Below are positions 10,004 through 18,985 of a stretch of DNA of 64,000 nucleotides, piece by piece. Under the pieces are notes generated by a model, which was given only the letters and a program-made list of their open reading frames with translations, had not been told where the DNA came from and searched no databases. A program made the translations under genes and the position numbers. This DNA is from Acidobacteriota bacterium (GTDB lineage: Bacteria > Acidobacteriota > Terriglobia > Terriglobales > Acidobacteriaceae), in contig JAJZVX010000016.1 of assembly GCA_021846985.1 (NCBI GenBank), positions 1-64,000 of the forward strand, in the 5' to 3' direction. Each line of letters opens with the position of its first letter. Positions within the stretch are counted from its first letter, which is position 1.

Positions 10004-10945
10004 TTGGACCGCGCAAAGATGAGACTCTCCCCAGCCACAATCGTTTTCTCCGGAGCCTCGGGCATGCTCGGCTCGGCCCTGCGTAGCGCAGCTTCAGCCG
10101 CCGGCGCTCAGGTTCTTCAGCTTGTCCGGCGGCCGCCCGCATCCCCGGCCGAAATCGAGTGGCAGCCCGCTGCCCCCCAGCCGTTGCCCGCCGCGGAACG
10201 TCTGGAGAACATCTCGGCTGCAATTCACCTCTCCGGCGCCAACCTGGCCGCCCGGCGCTGGACCCCTGCCTTCCGGAGCGAACTGCTGGCCAGCCGGGTC
10301 GGCTCAACCCGCGCCCTCGCCCTCACCCTGGCCGCCCTGCGCCATCCGCCCCAGGTGCTGCTGGCCGCCTCCGCCATCGGCTTCTACGGCAACCGCGGCG
10401 AGGAAATCCTCACCGAAACATCCGCCTCCGGCTCAGGCTTCATGGCCGATCTGTGCCGACAGTGGGAGGCCGCCGCTCAGCCGGCGGTGGAGGCAGGCAT
10501 CCGCGTTGTGCATATGCGGCTGGGAATTGTGCTGGGACCAGGTGGAGCGCTCAGCCGCATGTTGCCGGTCTTTCGCCTGGGCCTGGGTGGACCGCTGGGC
10601 TCGGGACGCCAGTGGATGAGCTGGATTTCACTGCCGGACGCGGTCGCGGCGATGCTGTTTGCGCTGCAAACGCCCGCGCTGGACGGACCGGTAAACCTGA
10701 CGGCCCCGGAGCCGGTGACGAATGCCGTGTTCACGCGGGCGCTGGCGCGGGCGCTCCACCGGCCGGCGGTGCTGCCGGCGCCGGCCTTTGCGCTGCGGCT
10801 GGCGCTGGGCGAGATGGCGGATGAGGCCCTGCTGGCCAGTACGCGCGTCTTGCCGGCCAGGCTGGCCTCGGAAGGCTTTGTCTTCCGGCACCCGGTTCTC
10901 GATCGTGCTCTGGCAGTTGCGCTCGCGCCGCACGCGCTATCCTAG
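10004..10945 (+). CDS. TIGR01777-family NAD-dependent epimerase/SDR
   Basis: An extended short-chain dehydrogenase-like protein of the YfcH/SulA-like group. The N-terminus has a nucleotide-binding Rossmann motif (VFSGASGMLGSAL). The middle has SAIGFYGNRG, which carries the Tyr of the family, and WMSWISLPDAV is the characteristic downstream signature. The length of 313 residues is standard. A TTG start at 10004 has AAGGAT upstream; an ATG at 10019 is the alternative. The substrate is not known for this family. It is followed 33 bases later by asnS on the same strand, so the two may be cotranscribed. Confidence 0.85.
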   Translation: MDRAKMRLSPATIVFSGASGMLGSALRSAASAAGAQVLQLVRRPPASPAEIEWQPAAPQPLPAAERLENISAAIHLSGANLAARRWTPAFRSELLASRVGSTRALALTLAALRHPPQVLLAASAIGFYGNRGEEILTETSASGSGFMADLCRQWEAAAQPAVEAGIRVVHMRLGIVLGPGGALSRMLPVFRLGLGGPLGSGRQWMSWISLPDAVAAMLFALQTPALDGPVNLTAPEPVTNAVFTRALARALHRPAVLPAPAFALRLALGEMADEALLASTRVLPARLASEGFVFRHPVLDRALAVALAPHALS

Positions 10946-10978
10946 AAAGTCCGGCCAAGCCGGCCGTTGAGGAAGCGC

Positions 10979-12325
10979 ATGTCCGAAGTAAACCTCACTC
11001 CTGCCGCTCCAGTCGCCACCATTGCCACGCTCGGCCAGCACGAAGGCCAGTCCATCACCCTCCAGGGCTGGCTCTACAACCTGCGCGAGAGCGGCAAGCT
11101 GCTCTTTCCCATCTTTCGCGACGGCACCGGTACGGTGCAGGGCGTGGCCCACGTCAAGAGCGTCTCCGCCGAGGTCTTTGAGTCCCTGAAAGGGCTTACC
11201 CAGGAATCCAGCGTGATTGTGAGAGGCAAGGTGCGCGCCGACAAGCGAGCGCCCGGCGGCTACGAGCTGGATGTGGAAGATCTGAAGGTGATCCAGCGCG
11301 TGCCCGAGTCGGACCCCTACCCGATCACCCTCAAAGAGCACGGAGTCGACTTTCTCATGGAGCACCGGCACCTGTGGGTGCGTTCTCCCCGGCAGTCGGC
11401 GATTCTGCGCATTCGCGCCGAGATCATGCGCGCGGCGGCGGAATACTTCGATACCAATGGGTTTATCCGCACCGATCCGCCCATCCTCACCCCGGCGGCC
11501 TGCGAGGGGACTTCGACGCTGTTTCCTGTGGACTACTTCGGCGATCCGGCGTTTCTGACCCAGAGCGGGCAGCTTTACATTGAGTCGACGGCGCTGGCGC
11601 TGGGCAAGGTCTACAGCTTCGGGCCAACCTTCCGTGCGGAAAAATCGAAGACGCGGCGGCACCTCACCGAGTTCTGGATGATTGAGCCAGAGGTGGCCTA
11701 CTGCGACCTGGACGGACTGATGGATCTGGCCGAGAACTTCCTCTCCCACATCGTCCAAAGCGTTTTGAAGAATCGCGCCGCGGAGCTGCAGGTGATCGGA
11801 CGCGACGCGGAAAAGCTGAAAATGATCGTTCCGCCCTTTCCGCGGCTGCGCTATGACGCGGCGGCCGAGATGCTCAACCAGGCCCACAAGGACGGGCATC
11901 TGGAACTGCCGTTCGAGTATGGCAACGACTTTGGCTCTCCGGACGAGACCTGGCTCAGCTCACAGTTTGACAAGCCGGTGATGGTGAACCGCTATCCAGC
12001 CGGCGTGAAGGCCTTCTACATGGAGCCCGATCCGCAGGATGCCCGGTTCGCGCTGTGCGTGGATGTGCTGGCGCCGGAGGGATACGGGGAGATCATCGGC
12101 GGCTCGCAGCGCGTATCGAGCTTCGAGCTGCTGAACAGCCGCATCGAGCAGCACCATCTGCCCAAAGAGGCGTTTCAGTGGTACCTGGATCTGCGCCGGT
12201 ACGGAAGCGTGCCGCATGCGGGCTTCGGCATGGGCGTGGAACGCGCCGTGGCCTGGATCTGCGGGCTGGATCACGTGCGCGAAACCATCCCCTTTGCGCG
12301 GACCCTGCACCGCATCTACCCGTAA
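10979..12325 (+). CDS. asnS: asparaginyl-tRNA synthetase
   Basis: A class IIb aminoacyl-tRNA synthetase charging tRNA-Asn. An N-terminal OB-fold anticodon-binding domain (about 15-115) precedes the catalytic core with motif 2 ([20 protein letters not shown]) and motif 3 ([15 protein letters not shown]). The ending [12 protein letters not shown] is typical of AsnRS rather than AspRS. The ATG at 10979 follows GAGGAA; an in-frame TTG at 10967 lies within that site. The 448-residue length is normal. Its presence matters when interpreting the AspRS in this window. Confidence 0.93.
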   Translation: MSEVNLTPAAPVATIATLGQHEGQSITLQGWLYNLRESGKLLFPIFRDGTGTVQGVAHVKSVSAEVFESLKGLTQESSVIVRGKVRADKRAPGGYELDVEDLKVIQRVPESDPYPITLKEHGVDFLMEHRHLWVRSPRQSAILRIRAEIMRAAAEYFDTNGFIRTDPPILTPAACEGTSTLFPVDYFGDPAFLTQSGQLYIESTALALGKVYSFGPTFRAEKSKTRRHLTEFWMIEPEVAYCDLDGLMDLAENFLSHIVQSVLKNRAAELQVIGRDAEKLKMIVPPFPRLRYDAAAEMLNQAHKDGHLELPFEYGNDFGSPDETWLSSQFDKPVMVNRYPAGVKAFYMEPDPQDARFALCVDVLAPEGYGEIIGGSQRVSSFELLNSRIEQHHLPKEAFQWYLDLRRYGSVPHAGFGMGVERAVAWICGLDHVRETIPFARTLHRIYP

Positions 12326-12403
12326 GAGATTCTCGCGGGACGGCTTGCAGGGGATGTGCGCCCGTGAAAGGCGCGCGCCGCATCCGCGCCGCACCAGGAT
12401 GCC

Positions 12404-12907
12404 TCAGGCAGGAATCGGCATCGCGCGCGGACGAAGCCGTGTGATTTTTGCCCCTTCCGCCGCCGCGCCTCCGGGACGCGCCAACACCGCCAGTTCCTCG
12501 GCAGTATTCACCTTGCCCTGAATGCAGGCGCCGTCCTCGATGCTCAGACGCGATGCGGCAATGTTCCCCGTCACAACCGCGCCGCTGCGAATGTCCAGCC
12601 GGTTGGTAACCACGATCTGGCCCTCGATCTGGCCTCGCACCACCATGTCGCGTACGGTCACCTCCGCCCGCACGCGGCTCTGGGGGCCCAGCGTCAGCAG
12701 GCCGTTGGGAAGGTTGATGGCGCCCTCCAGGCAGCCGCCGATAAAGAGAGACTCCGTTCCGGCGATCTCGCCCTTCACGGACCAGCCGTTGCCGATGCAG
12801 GATTGGCTGAGAGTTGCGGCCGCCGTGCTGCCGGGACTCAGATGCCGCCCATCCTCGACCAGAGCCGGAGAGTTCGAAGCAGGTTCATTCGGTTCGATAG
12901 GCCACAT
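12404..12907 (-). CDS. bactofilin (polymer-forming cytoskeletal protein)
   Basis: A short protein whose C-terminal two thirds form a right-handed beta-helix of the DUF583/bactofilin type. Regular hydrophobic-Gly repeats run from GWSVKGEIAGTESLFIGG through VTGNIAASRLSIEDGA. Bactofilins self-assemble into filaments that place cell-wall enzymes and shape the cell. The disordered N-terminal tail (about 1-45) and a short basic C-terminal tail are usual. The ATG at 12907 is preferred; an ATG at 12976 would add 23 residues. It converges on asnS. Confidence 0.85.
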   Translation of the reverse strand: MWPIEPNEPASNSPALVEDGRHLSPGSTAAATLSQSCIGNGWSVKGEIAGTESLFIGGCLEGAINLPNGLLTLGPQSRVRAEVTVRDMVVRGQIEGQIVVTNRLDIRSGAVVTGNIAASRLSIEDGACIQGKVNTAEELAVLARPGGAAAEGAKITRLRPRAMPIPA

Positions 12908-13337
12908 GGTACAGGGACGCTCCTTCTTTGCCTCCGGAGATGCCCAAGGCGGGCGTCTCGGGTCTTCTCCAGCCATACTGCAACGCTCTTTGCTTGCCTC
13001 ACCGGAGAAACGCCGTCGTGCCGGCCGATTTCTCGCCGCCGGGCTCTCTGTCCAGGGTTCCCTTCGCCCAGGGTGTTGCTTGCGGTCGACACTCCGACCC
13101 CATGCAGACAGGAAGCGCCACTGTAGTTTTCCGGGGATTCCCACCGGACTCGCTTGCGGGCACTTTGTTCGTGTCTTTGCGTTGCTGTTCTTAACCTCAG
13201 CAAATCTGTGGCCAGATCAAAGCCGCAGGCTTGGAAACTTCTCATCCAACTCTGTCCTCACTCCCCGCACTCCTGCCACCACGAAGCCCCCAGCAGGGCC
13301 CCGCTTCCGGTACCATACGAGAGGTACTGTTTCTCGC
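12908..13337. other. non-coding gap between divergent bactofilin and scpB
   Basis: About 430 bases that should hold two divergent promoters. No coding frame has a credible start and composition. A small inverted repeat GTACC/GGTAC at 13310-13327 encloses part of the scpB ribosome-binding site (GAGG at 13321-13324) and could modulate initiation. Confidence 0.4.
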
Positions 13338-14336
13338 ATGAGCCTGAAAGCCAAACTCGAAGCTGTCATTTACGCAACCGAAGAGCCGGTGACGCTGGCG
13401 CAGCTCTCCGCCCTCTTTGGCGAGGAAGCGCTGGAGTGGAAAGCGCAGCAGGCGCCCGCAACTGCACAGCCATGCTCGCCCACCGAAGAAACCGCCTCGT
13501 CCGCTCTTGCACTCGCGCCTGGGGCGGATGTCGAGACGCCCTCCCAAAACGATCCCGCGTCTGAGGCTCCGCTGCCGGGCGAAGCGCCAGCGGCGGAATC
13601 GAATCCCGAAGCCGCTGCGGACGCGGGCGGCGAATCCGCCGGCGCCGCAGCCCGCCGCCTGGCCCGCCAGCGCGACCGCGAGGCCCGCACGGTCCTGCGC
13701 GGACTCCTCGATGAGTTGATCGCCGAGTTCGCGGCCGACGGCCACGGCATTGAGATTCGCGAGATTGCGGGCGGCTACCGCATGGCTACCAAGCCGGAGT
13801 TTCACGATGCGGTTCGTTCCTTCGTCAAGAGCCTCAAGCCCCCGCTCAAGCTCTCCCTGCCGGCGCTGGAGACACTGGCCGTCATCGCCTACAAGCAACC
13901 CGTCACAGCACCTGAGGTCAACGAGATTCGCGGCGTGGACTCTTCGGGCGTCTTCGGCTCTCTGCTGGCGCGCAAGTTGATCGCCACGGCCGGGCGCAAA
14001 CCCGTCATCGGCCGTCCCATTCTCTACAAAACCACGCGCGAATTTCTGCTCCGGTTCGGCCTCAAGGATCTGAACGAGCTGCCCTCGATGGAAGAGTTTG
14101 AAAAAATGGCGGCTTTGGAGCTGGAAGAGCCGGAGAGCGCCGCCGACGACACGGACCAGCCCGCGCCGCCTGACGCTAACCCCAGGCTCACATTCGATTC
14201 GGACGCCGCCGAGCCGGCTGAGGAACAGCCAAACGCAGCGCCCGCCCAGCCGCCGCCCGTGGAAGACGAGGATCTCCTTGCGGAGGCAGCCTCCGCGGAG
14301 CCGGCAGAAACCGAGCCGTCTTCGCATGATCGATGA
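13338..14336 (+). CDS. scpB: condensin subunit ScpB with Ala/Pro/Glu-rich inserts
   Basis: A partner of Smc and ScpA in chromosome compaction and segregation. The start MSLKAKLEAVIYATEEPVTL is the classic ScpB first winged helix. A low-complexity insert (about residues 33-110) rich in Ala, Pro, Glu and Ser interrupts that first domain. The conserved second winged helix follows: LPALETLAVIAYKQPVTAPE and IRGVDSSGVFGSLLARKLI. A second acidic disordered tail covers about residues 265-332. At 332 residues it is well above the usual 180-220. It overlaps rluB by 11 bases, a conserved gene pair. Confidence 0.92.
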   Translation: MSLKAKLEAVIYATEEPVTLAQLSALFGEEALEWKAQQAPATAQPCSPTEETASSALALAPGADVETPSQNDPASEAPLPGEAPAAESNPEAAADAGGESAGAAARRLARQRDREARTVLRGLLDELIAEFAADGHGIEIREIAGGYRMATKPEFHDAVRSFVKSLKPPLKLSLPALETLAVIAYKQPVTAPEVNEIRGVDSSGVFGSLLARKLIATAGRKPVIGRPILYKTTREFLLRFGLKDLNELPSMEEFEKMAALELEEPESAADDTDQPAPPDANPRLTFDSDAAEPAEEQPNAAPAQPPPVEDEDLLAEAASAEPAETEPSSHDR

Positions 14337-16053
14337 ACAGAATTCCGGCCGTAACCTTGAAGAGCAGGAGCGGCAAGAAACCGCCCCGCTGCCCACCAAC
14401 GCCAACGAGCAGGAAGCCGTAATCTATGCCGAGGAGGTGGCCGAGAACGAGTCGGAGGCCGTCTCGGCCGTCGAACCGGCGTCCGAGACGGTTACTTCCC
14501 AGCCACCGCGCCTGGAGCGGCTGCAGAAGATTCTGGCCGCCGCGGGCGTGGCCAGCCGCCGCCATGCCGAGGAGCTCATCACGCTGGGCCGGGTGGAGGT
14601 GAACGGCAAAGTTGTGACCGAGCTGGGCACCAAAGCCGATGCGGCCCACGACCACATCCGTGTGGACGGCAAGCTGCTCCACGGCGCCGAGCGCCTGCGC
14701 TACTTCATGCTCAACAAACCGAAGGGCTACGTCACCACGGTCAGCGACCCCGAGGGCCGGCCGACGGTGATGGAGTTCTTCAAAAAGACGAAGGAGCGCC
14801 TTTATCCGGTAGGCCGGCTGGATTACCTAAGTGAGGGCCTGCTGGTGGTCACCAACGATGGCGAACTGGCCAACCGCCTCACCCGCGCCGCCCTGGGCAT
14901 CGAGAAGATTTACCTGGTAAAAGTAGCCGGCCAGCCGAGTGAAGCGGAGCTGGAGCGTCTGCGTGGCGGCGGCGTGGCCATCGATCGCGGCCGTCCGGGA
15001 TCGGAAAAGGTGGAAACGGCTCCGGCCGCGATCCGCCAGGTGCGCCTGGGCGACAATCCCTGGTTCGAGGTGACGCTCATCGAGGGCCGCAACCGCGAGT
15101 TGCGCAAGATGTTCGAGCAGATCGGACACCACGTGGAGAAGATTCGCCGCGTAGGCTACGGCCCGCTGGTTCTCGATCTGGAGCCGGGCCACGTGCGGGA
15201 GCTGGATGCCGAGGAGATCGACGAGCTGCGCAAAGCCGCCGAGGGCAAGACACGCAAGCCGGCTGGCACAGCCGTTCGCCGCAAGATGCAGGGAGCGCCG
15301 CTGCCTACGGTCACGCCGCGTGGCAGTGAGCCGGCGGTCGGCTGGAAGCCCGGCCGCCCTGGCAGCCCCGCAAACAGAACAGCACCCGCCGGCCCCAAGA
15401 GGCCTTTCCGCCGCGAGGAAGGCAGCCCGATGCGCCCGCCGCGTCCCGGCCGCAAGGAAGAGGGCCGCTGGTCGCGCGGGCCGGAGCGCGCCGCCGCTCC
15501 GGACAGAGGCCCTGGCCGCAAGCCCGCAGGTTCTCCGCCTCCGCAAAGGCGCACTTCGACCGGAGCACGCGGCGCCTTTACACGGCCGTTTGAAGAGCGC
15601 AAAGCCGGCGCGGACAGACGAGGATCCTGGCGCGGCGCGGCCGCTCCGCGGGGCGCTTCGCCCCGGCCCGGCGCGCCCTCCCGCAAGCAGGATGCGCAGC
15701 CCAGGCCAGCCGCTGGTCCCGGCTGGAAAAGCAAGCCGCAACATGGCCGCCCGGCGAGACCCGGTACTGGCGGTGGCGCATCGCCGCAGCCAGGCTTGCG
15801 CCCCCGCAAGCAGGATGCGCAGCCCAGGCCAGCCGCTGGTCCCGGCTGGAAGAGCAAGCCGCAGCGGAGCCGCCCCGCAGGACCCGGTTCCGGCTCCGCC
15901 GCGTCAAGACCCAGATCCGGCGGCGGCGCGGCATCAAGACCCGGCAGCTTCTCCCGGCCCGCGCGGAGGCCACAAGGCCGGCCGGCCGGCCGCTCCGGCG
16001 AAAGGCGTGGCGGCCCGCGCCCACCAGAGCGCGGCGGAAAAGGACGTCGCTAA
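14326..16053 (+). CDS. rluB: 23S rRNA pseudouridine synthase RluB-like with long basic tail
   Basis: Converts a uridine of 23S rRNA to pseudouridine. A disordered acidic N-terminus (1-60) precedes an S4 RNA-binding domain (about 62-120, ERLQKILAAAGVASRRHAEE) and the synthase core. The catalytic Asp is Asp166 in GRLDYLSEGLLVVTNDGE. The conserved IEGRNRELRKMFEQIGH motif completes it by about residue 290. The last 270 residues are a Pro/Arg/Gly/Lys-rich disordered tail with an internal duplication, probably an RNA-binding extension. The ATG at 14326 lies inside the end of scpB, suggesting translational coupling. Confidence 0.92.
   Translation: MIDEQNSGRNLEEQERQETAPLPTNANEQEAVIYAEEVAENESEAVSAVEPASETVTSQPPRLERLQKILAAAGVASRRHAEELITLGRVEVNGKVVTELGTKADAAHDHIRVDGKLLHGAERLRYFMLNKPKGYVTTVSDPEGRPTVMEFFKKTKERLYPVGRLDYLSEGLLVVTNDGELANRLTRAALGIEKIYLVKVAGQPSEAELERLRGGGVAIDRGRPGSEKVETAPAAIRQVRLGDNPWFEVTLIEGRNRELRKMFEQIGHHVEKIRRVGYGPLVLDLEPGHVRELDAEEIDELRKAAEGKTRKPAGTAVRRKMQGAPLPTVTPRGSEPAVGWKPGRPGSPANRTAPAGPKRPFRREEGSPMRPPRPGRKEEGRWSRGPERAAAPDRGPGRKPAGSPPPQRRTSTGARGAFTRPFEERKAGADRRGSWRGAAAPRGASPRPGAPSRKQDAQPRPAAGPGWKSKPQHGRPARPGTGGGASPQPGLRPRKQDAQPRPAAGPGWKSKPQRSRPAGPGSGSAASRPRSGGGAASRPGSFSRPARRPQGRPAGRSGERRGGPRPPERGGKGRR
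15681..15863 (+). repeat. 60-bp direct repeat inside rluB tail
   Basis: Positions 15681-15740 and 15804-15863 are identical at 59 of 60 bases, with a period of 123 bases (41 codons, so in frame). Each copy encodes the module RKQDAQPRPAAGPGWKSKP. The near-identity points to a recent duplication. Confidence 0.9.
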
Positions 16054-16363
16054 GGAAGATCCAAACCACACGCAGAAGGGAAGGGCGCAACTTCGCTTGT
16101 GCCGTAATGTCCGTCGAATGAGCGGGGCCTCAGCCTCCAGGGAAAGCTCCGGCGCCTGGATCAGAGGCCAAAACTTCTCTCCTTCTGCTGTACACGGGAA
16201 CCACCGCATTCAGCCGCGCCTGTTGTGTGCAGCGCGCAATGTGGTGTGCGCGCAGAAAAAGCATCAACAAATTCCGCTGGCAAACGTCTTTTCAGAAAAA
16301 GGGGGGCGGCGGATGTCTTCTTGCGCGCGCGGCGCCGGACATTCGCGTTGCGCATACAAAGAA
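16054..16363. other. gap after rluB
   Basis: About 310 bases between rluB and a small zinc-ribbon gene. It is less GC-rich than its surroundings, and no tRNA, terminator or credible coding frame was recognised. It presumably contains the promoter of the small gene. Confidence 0.35.
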
Positions 16364-16585
16364 ATGCCATTTCCGATCAAGGTCTGCGTCATCTGTTCAA
16401 GAGAGTTCGAGCTCCGGCCCGACAAGCCGGGCTTTGCCAATCGCTGTCCCAGTTGCAGCGAACCGGATGCCGAAGAGCCTCCGGCCGATCATTCTTTTGG
16501 CCCCATCGAGCGCAAGGTGCGGCATGAGGTGGACGCTGCCCGCCGCCGCGCCATGCGCGATCTGCTCTACCGCAAAGACGTCTGA
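16364..16585 (+). CDS. small zinc-ribbon protein, function unknown
   Basis: A 73-residue protein with two cysteine pairs, Cys8/Cys11 (KVCVICSREFEL) and Cys28/Cys31 (NRCPSCSEP), spaced like a zinc ribbon. A charged helix (IERKVRHEVDAARRRAMRDL) follows. The ATG at 16364 has only a weak AAAGAA upstream. Longer in-frame extensions upstream are unlike protein. It converges on cimA with a 20-base gap. It could be a nucleic acid or ribosome accessory protein, but no family was recognised with confidence. Confidence 0.65.
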   Translation: MPFPIKVCVICSREFELRPDKPGFANRCPSCSEPDAEEPPADHSFGPIERKVRHEVDAARRRAMRDLLYRKDV

Positions 16586-16605
16586 TCCTTCGGCCAGCCT
16601 CGCGC

Positions 16606-18240
16606 TCAGGCGTTGTTCTTGTCGAGCCAGTAATCGAAGCCGTCCACAATGGCCATCAGCGCCGCCTGGTTCATGTCGCTGCTCACACCAGCGGTTACCC
16701 ATGGCTCGTGTCCGTCGGCATGGAAACTGACGGTGACGCGCACATAGGCCGCCGAGTCGTGGGCCGAAACGTCGATGGCGCGCACGCTAAAGGTGCCCAG
16801 GTGCATCTTGGCCAGCGCCGGATACCACTTTTCCAGCTCGCGGCGCATGGCCTTGGTAAGCGCATCCACGGGTCCGGCGCCCTCGGCGCGTGTGGTGGTC
16901 ACCGCCGAATCGCCGATGGAGAGCGTCATGAAGGCCTGCACAAAGCGGTTGCCCGTCTCGTCCGACTCATCGAAAACACGCCAGCTGCGGATGCCGAAGC
17001 GGTTGCGCAGCGTCTTGCGTATGCGCATGCAGGCCAGCACAAACGAGGTTTCGCTGGTGGTAAAGCCGCCGCCCTCAATCATGGGCAGGGCGGTATCCAT
17101 CAGCGTCTGGGCCTCGACGGAGTTCAGCGGCACGCCCAGCGCCTCAGAGAGCAGCACAATGTTGGCGCGGCCCGACTGGCCGTTGACGCCAATCACGGGC
17201 GTGGCGCCAATGCGCGCCGGATCGCACCACAGATAGGCGCCAGGGTTCTTTTTCTCGCTGCTGCCGTGCATGCCCGCCCAAGTGCCAAAGGCTCCCGGGC
17301 CCACGATGGGCGTTCCGTGCGGAGCCTCCAGGCCGAAGGCTGCGTACGCCGCATGTGCCAGGCTGGTCAACCCGGCCAGCGCCTCGGGCGCCACAAACTC
17401 CGCCTCGCCCCGCAACTGCATGCCTCCCACCAGCGTGGTCAGGTTCACGTTGCCGCAGCGCTCGCCGGTGCCCAGCAGTGTGCCTTGTACCTGAACCGCG
17501 CCGGCCAGGATCGCCGCCCGCGAGTTGGCCACGCCCAATCCACGATCGGTGTGACCGTGGAAACCGAAATGCGCCTGGGGATAGGCTTGCGTAAGCGCGC
17601 CGAAGGTCCGCGCCACTTCTTCCGGACTGGCGCCGCCGGTGGTGTCGCAAACAATCAGCCGTTCCGCTTTTTGCTGCGCGCATTGCGCCACCATCTGGTG
17701 AAAGTAGTCCAGGGTGCGTTGCCGGAAATCGGCATCGCATGGAAGGCCGCTTTCGCGGCGGCCGCAGGCCGCATCCATGGCATGTTCCAGATCCACCAGC
17801 ACCCGGAGCCCCTGGTCCTGCAGAAAGGCGACGGTCTCATATGCCATCAGCAGGTTCTCTTCCGGCGTTGTCCCGAGCGACTTCATCACGTCGAGCAGGC
17901 GCGACTTGACCACCACCACGGCCACGGGCACACGCTTCTTGCGGCTGACAATAAACTGCGCGTCGGGCCAGTCCTGGACCCGCATGCCGCGGCCCCGCGT
18001 GCGTCCAAAGAGCGCCAGGTCCAGCGTCCCGGTGTCCACCGTGTTCAGCGCCGCGGTCAAATCCTCGACAAAGCGATTGGCGCCCGCGAATCCAATCTCC
18101 GCAAAGCGAATTCCGAAAGAGGCCATGCGCTGCAGCAGCAGGACGGCATTGGGCACGGATATTTCAAGGTTCGGCTGCTGCAGCCCGTCGCGCAGGCTGG
18201 TGTCGAACAGCTCAATTCGTTGGGATAGAACTTGGCTCAT
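16606..18240 (-). CDS. cimA: (R)-citramalate synthase
   Basis: Condenses pyruvate and acetyl-CoA to citramalate, feeding the threonine-independent route to 2-oxobutyrate and isoleucine. The N-terminus shows the DRE-TIM metallolyase pattern: IELFDTSLRDGLQQPN with the catalytic Arg-Asp. The metal-binding FGFHGHTDRGLGVANS lies in the middle. The C-terminal 150 residues match the LeuA-type allosteric dimerisation domain. At 544 residues it belongs to the long CimA type. 2-Isopropylmalate and homocitrate synthases are relatives, but the GFAGANRF and DLEHAMDAACGR features fit CimA best. It is divergent from msrA. Confidence 0.85.
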   Translation of the reverse strand: MSQVLSQRIELFDTSLRDGLQQPNLEISVPNAVLLLQRMASFGIRFAEIGFAGANRFVEDLTAALNTVDTGTLDLALFGRTRGRGMRVQDWPDAQFIVSRKKRVPVAVVVVKSRLLDVMKSLGTTPEENLLMAYETVAFLQDQGLRVLVDLEHAMDAACGRRESGLPCDADFRQRTLDYFHQMVAQCAQQKAERLIVCDTTGGASPEEVARTFGALTQAYPQAHFGFHGHTDRGLGVANSRAAILAGAVQVQGTLLGTGERCGNVNLTTLVGGMQLRGEAEFVAPEALAGLTSLAHAAYAAFGLEAPHGTPIVGPGAFGTWAGMHGSSEKKNPGAYLWCDPARIGATPVIGVNGQSGRANIVLLSEALGVPLNSVEAQTLMDTALPMIEGGGFTTSETSFVLACMRIRKTLRNRFGIRSWRVFDESDETGNRFVQAFMTLSIGDSAVTTTRAEGAGPVDALTKAMRRELEKWYPALAKMHLGTFSVRAIDVSAHDSAAYVRVTVSFHADGHEPWVTAGVSSDMNQAALMAIVDGFDYWLDKNNA

Positions 18241-18408
18241 CTCTTCTTCTTCATGCAGGTTGCGGTTGTGGAGGTAGCGGGGAAGGACGGTTGCGAAGCA
18301 GTCCCCTGCCTTTCATCATATCGCTTCGCCGCGTCTGCGAGCGGCAAGCCGGCAACAGCTCTGGGCCGCCGTTACCACCTAATTCGCGTTTCGCGCATCT
18401 TTACAACT

Positions 18409-18888
18409 ATGAGCATGGAGAAAGCCACCTTCGGCGCGGGCTGTTTCTGGGGCGTGGAAGCCGCCCTGGCCGCACTGCCCGGGGTCGTCGCAACGGCCGT
18501 CGGTTATGAGGGCGGCAGCCTCGACCGGCCCACCTACAAGGACGTCTGCACCGATCGCACCGGCCACGCCGAAGTTGTGGAACTGGACTTCGACCCGGAG
18601 CGCATCAGCTACGAACAGCTCCTCGATGACTTCTTTTCCTTGCACGACCCCACGACCTTCAACCGCCAGGGCCCCGACTGGGGCACGCAGTACCGCTCGA
18701 TCATCTTTTTCCACTCCCCCGAGCAGGAAAGACAGGCGCGTGCCAAAATCGACCAGCTCACGGCCGAGGGCCGCTTCAAGCCCAAGCGCATTGTCACGCT
18801 GGTCGAGCCTGCCCAGACCTTCTGGCGCGCCGAGGAGTATCACCAGCGCTACCTGCAAAAGCGCGGGCTGGCGAGCTGCCATATCTGA
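18409..18888 (+). CDS. msrA: peptide methionine sulfoxide reductase MsrA
   Basis: Reduces methionine-S-sulfoxide in proteins and free methionine. The catalytic Cys12 sits in the diagnostic GAGCFWGVEA motif at the N-terminus. The conserved GHAEVVELDFDP and YRSIIFF segments follow. HQRYLQKRG near the C-terminus is typical of the family. A length of 159 residues is normal. No MsrB domain is fused. An ATG at 18415 is an equally possible start. Confidence 0.95.
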   Translation: MSMEKATFGAGCFWGVEAALAALPGVVATAVGYEGGSLDRPTYKDVCTDRTGHAEVVELDFDPERISYEQLLDDFFSLHDPTTFNRQGPDWGTQYRSIIFFHSPEQERQARAKIDQLTAEGRFKPKRIVTLVEPAQTFWRAEEYHQRYLQKRGLASCHI

Positions 18889-18985
18889 CGGTGCAGCCGG
18901 GCCGGCTCTGCAAGATTAACTTTGGTTTCCCGGCAAGACGCCGCCTTCGGCGCATGGCCGCATCCTCTGACCCGGCTGGCGGTTT

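Noticed and set aside
12522-13337. An N-terminal extension of ScpB to a start at 12522
   Set aside because: The extra residues show no ScpB homology and overlap the bactofilin gene on the other strand; the canonical ScpB start is at 13338.
13242-14405. A leftward frame opposite scpB
   Set aside because: Antisense to a conserved condensin gene, with repetitive Arg/Gly/Leu composition.
16708-18228. A 506-codon rightward frame opposite cimA
   Set aside because: It is Arg/His/Gln-rich antisense sequence mirroring the cimA codons; no start signal or family.
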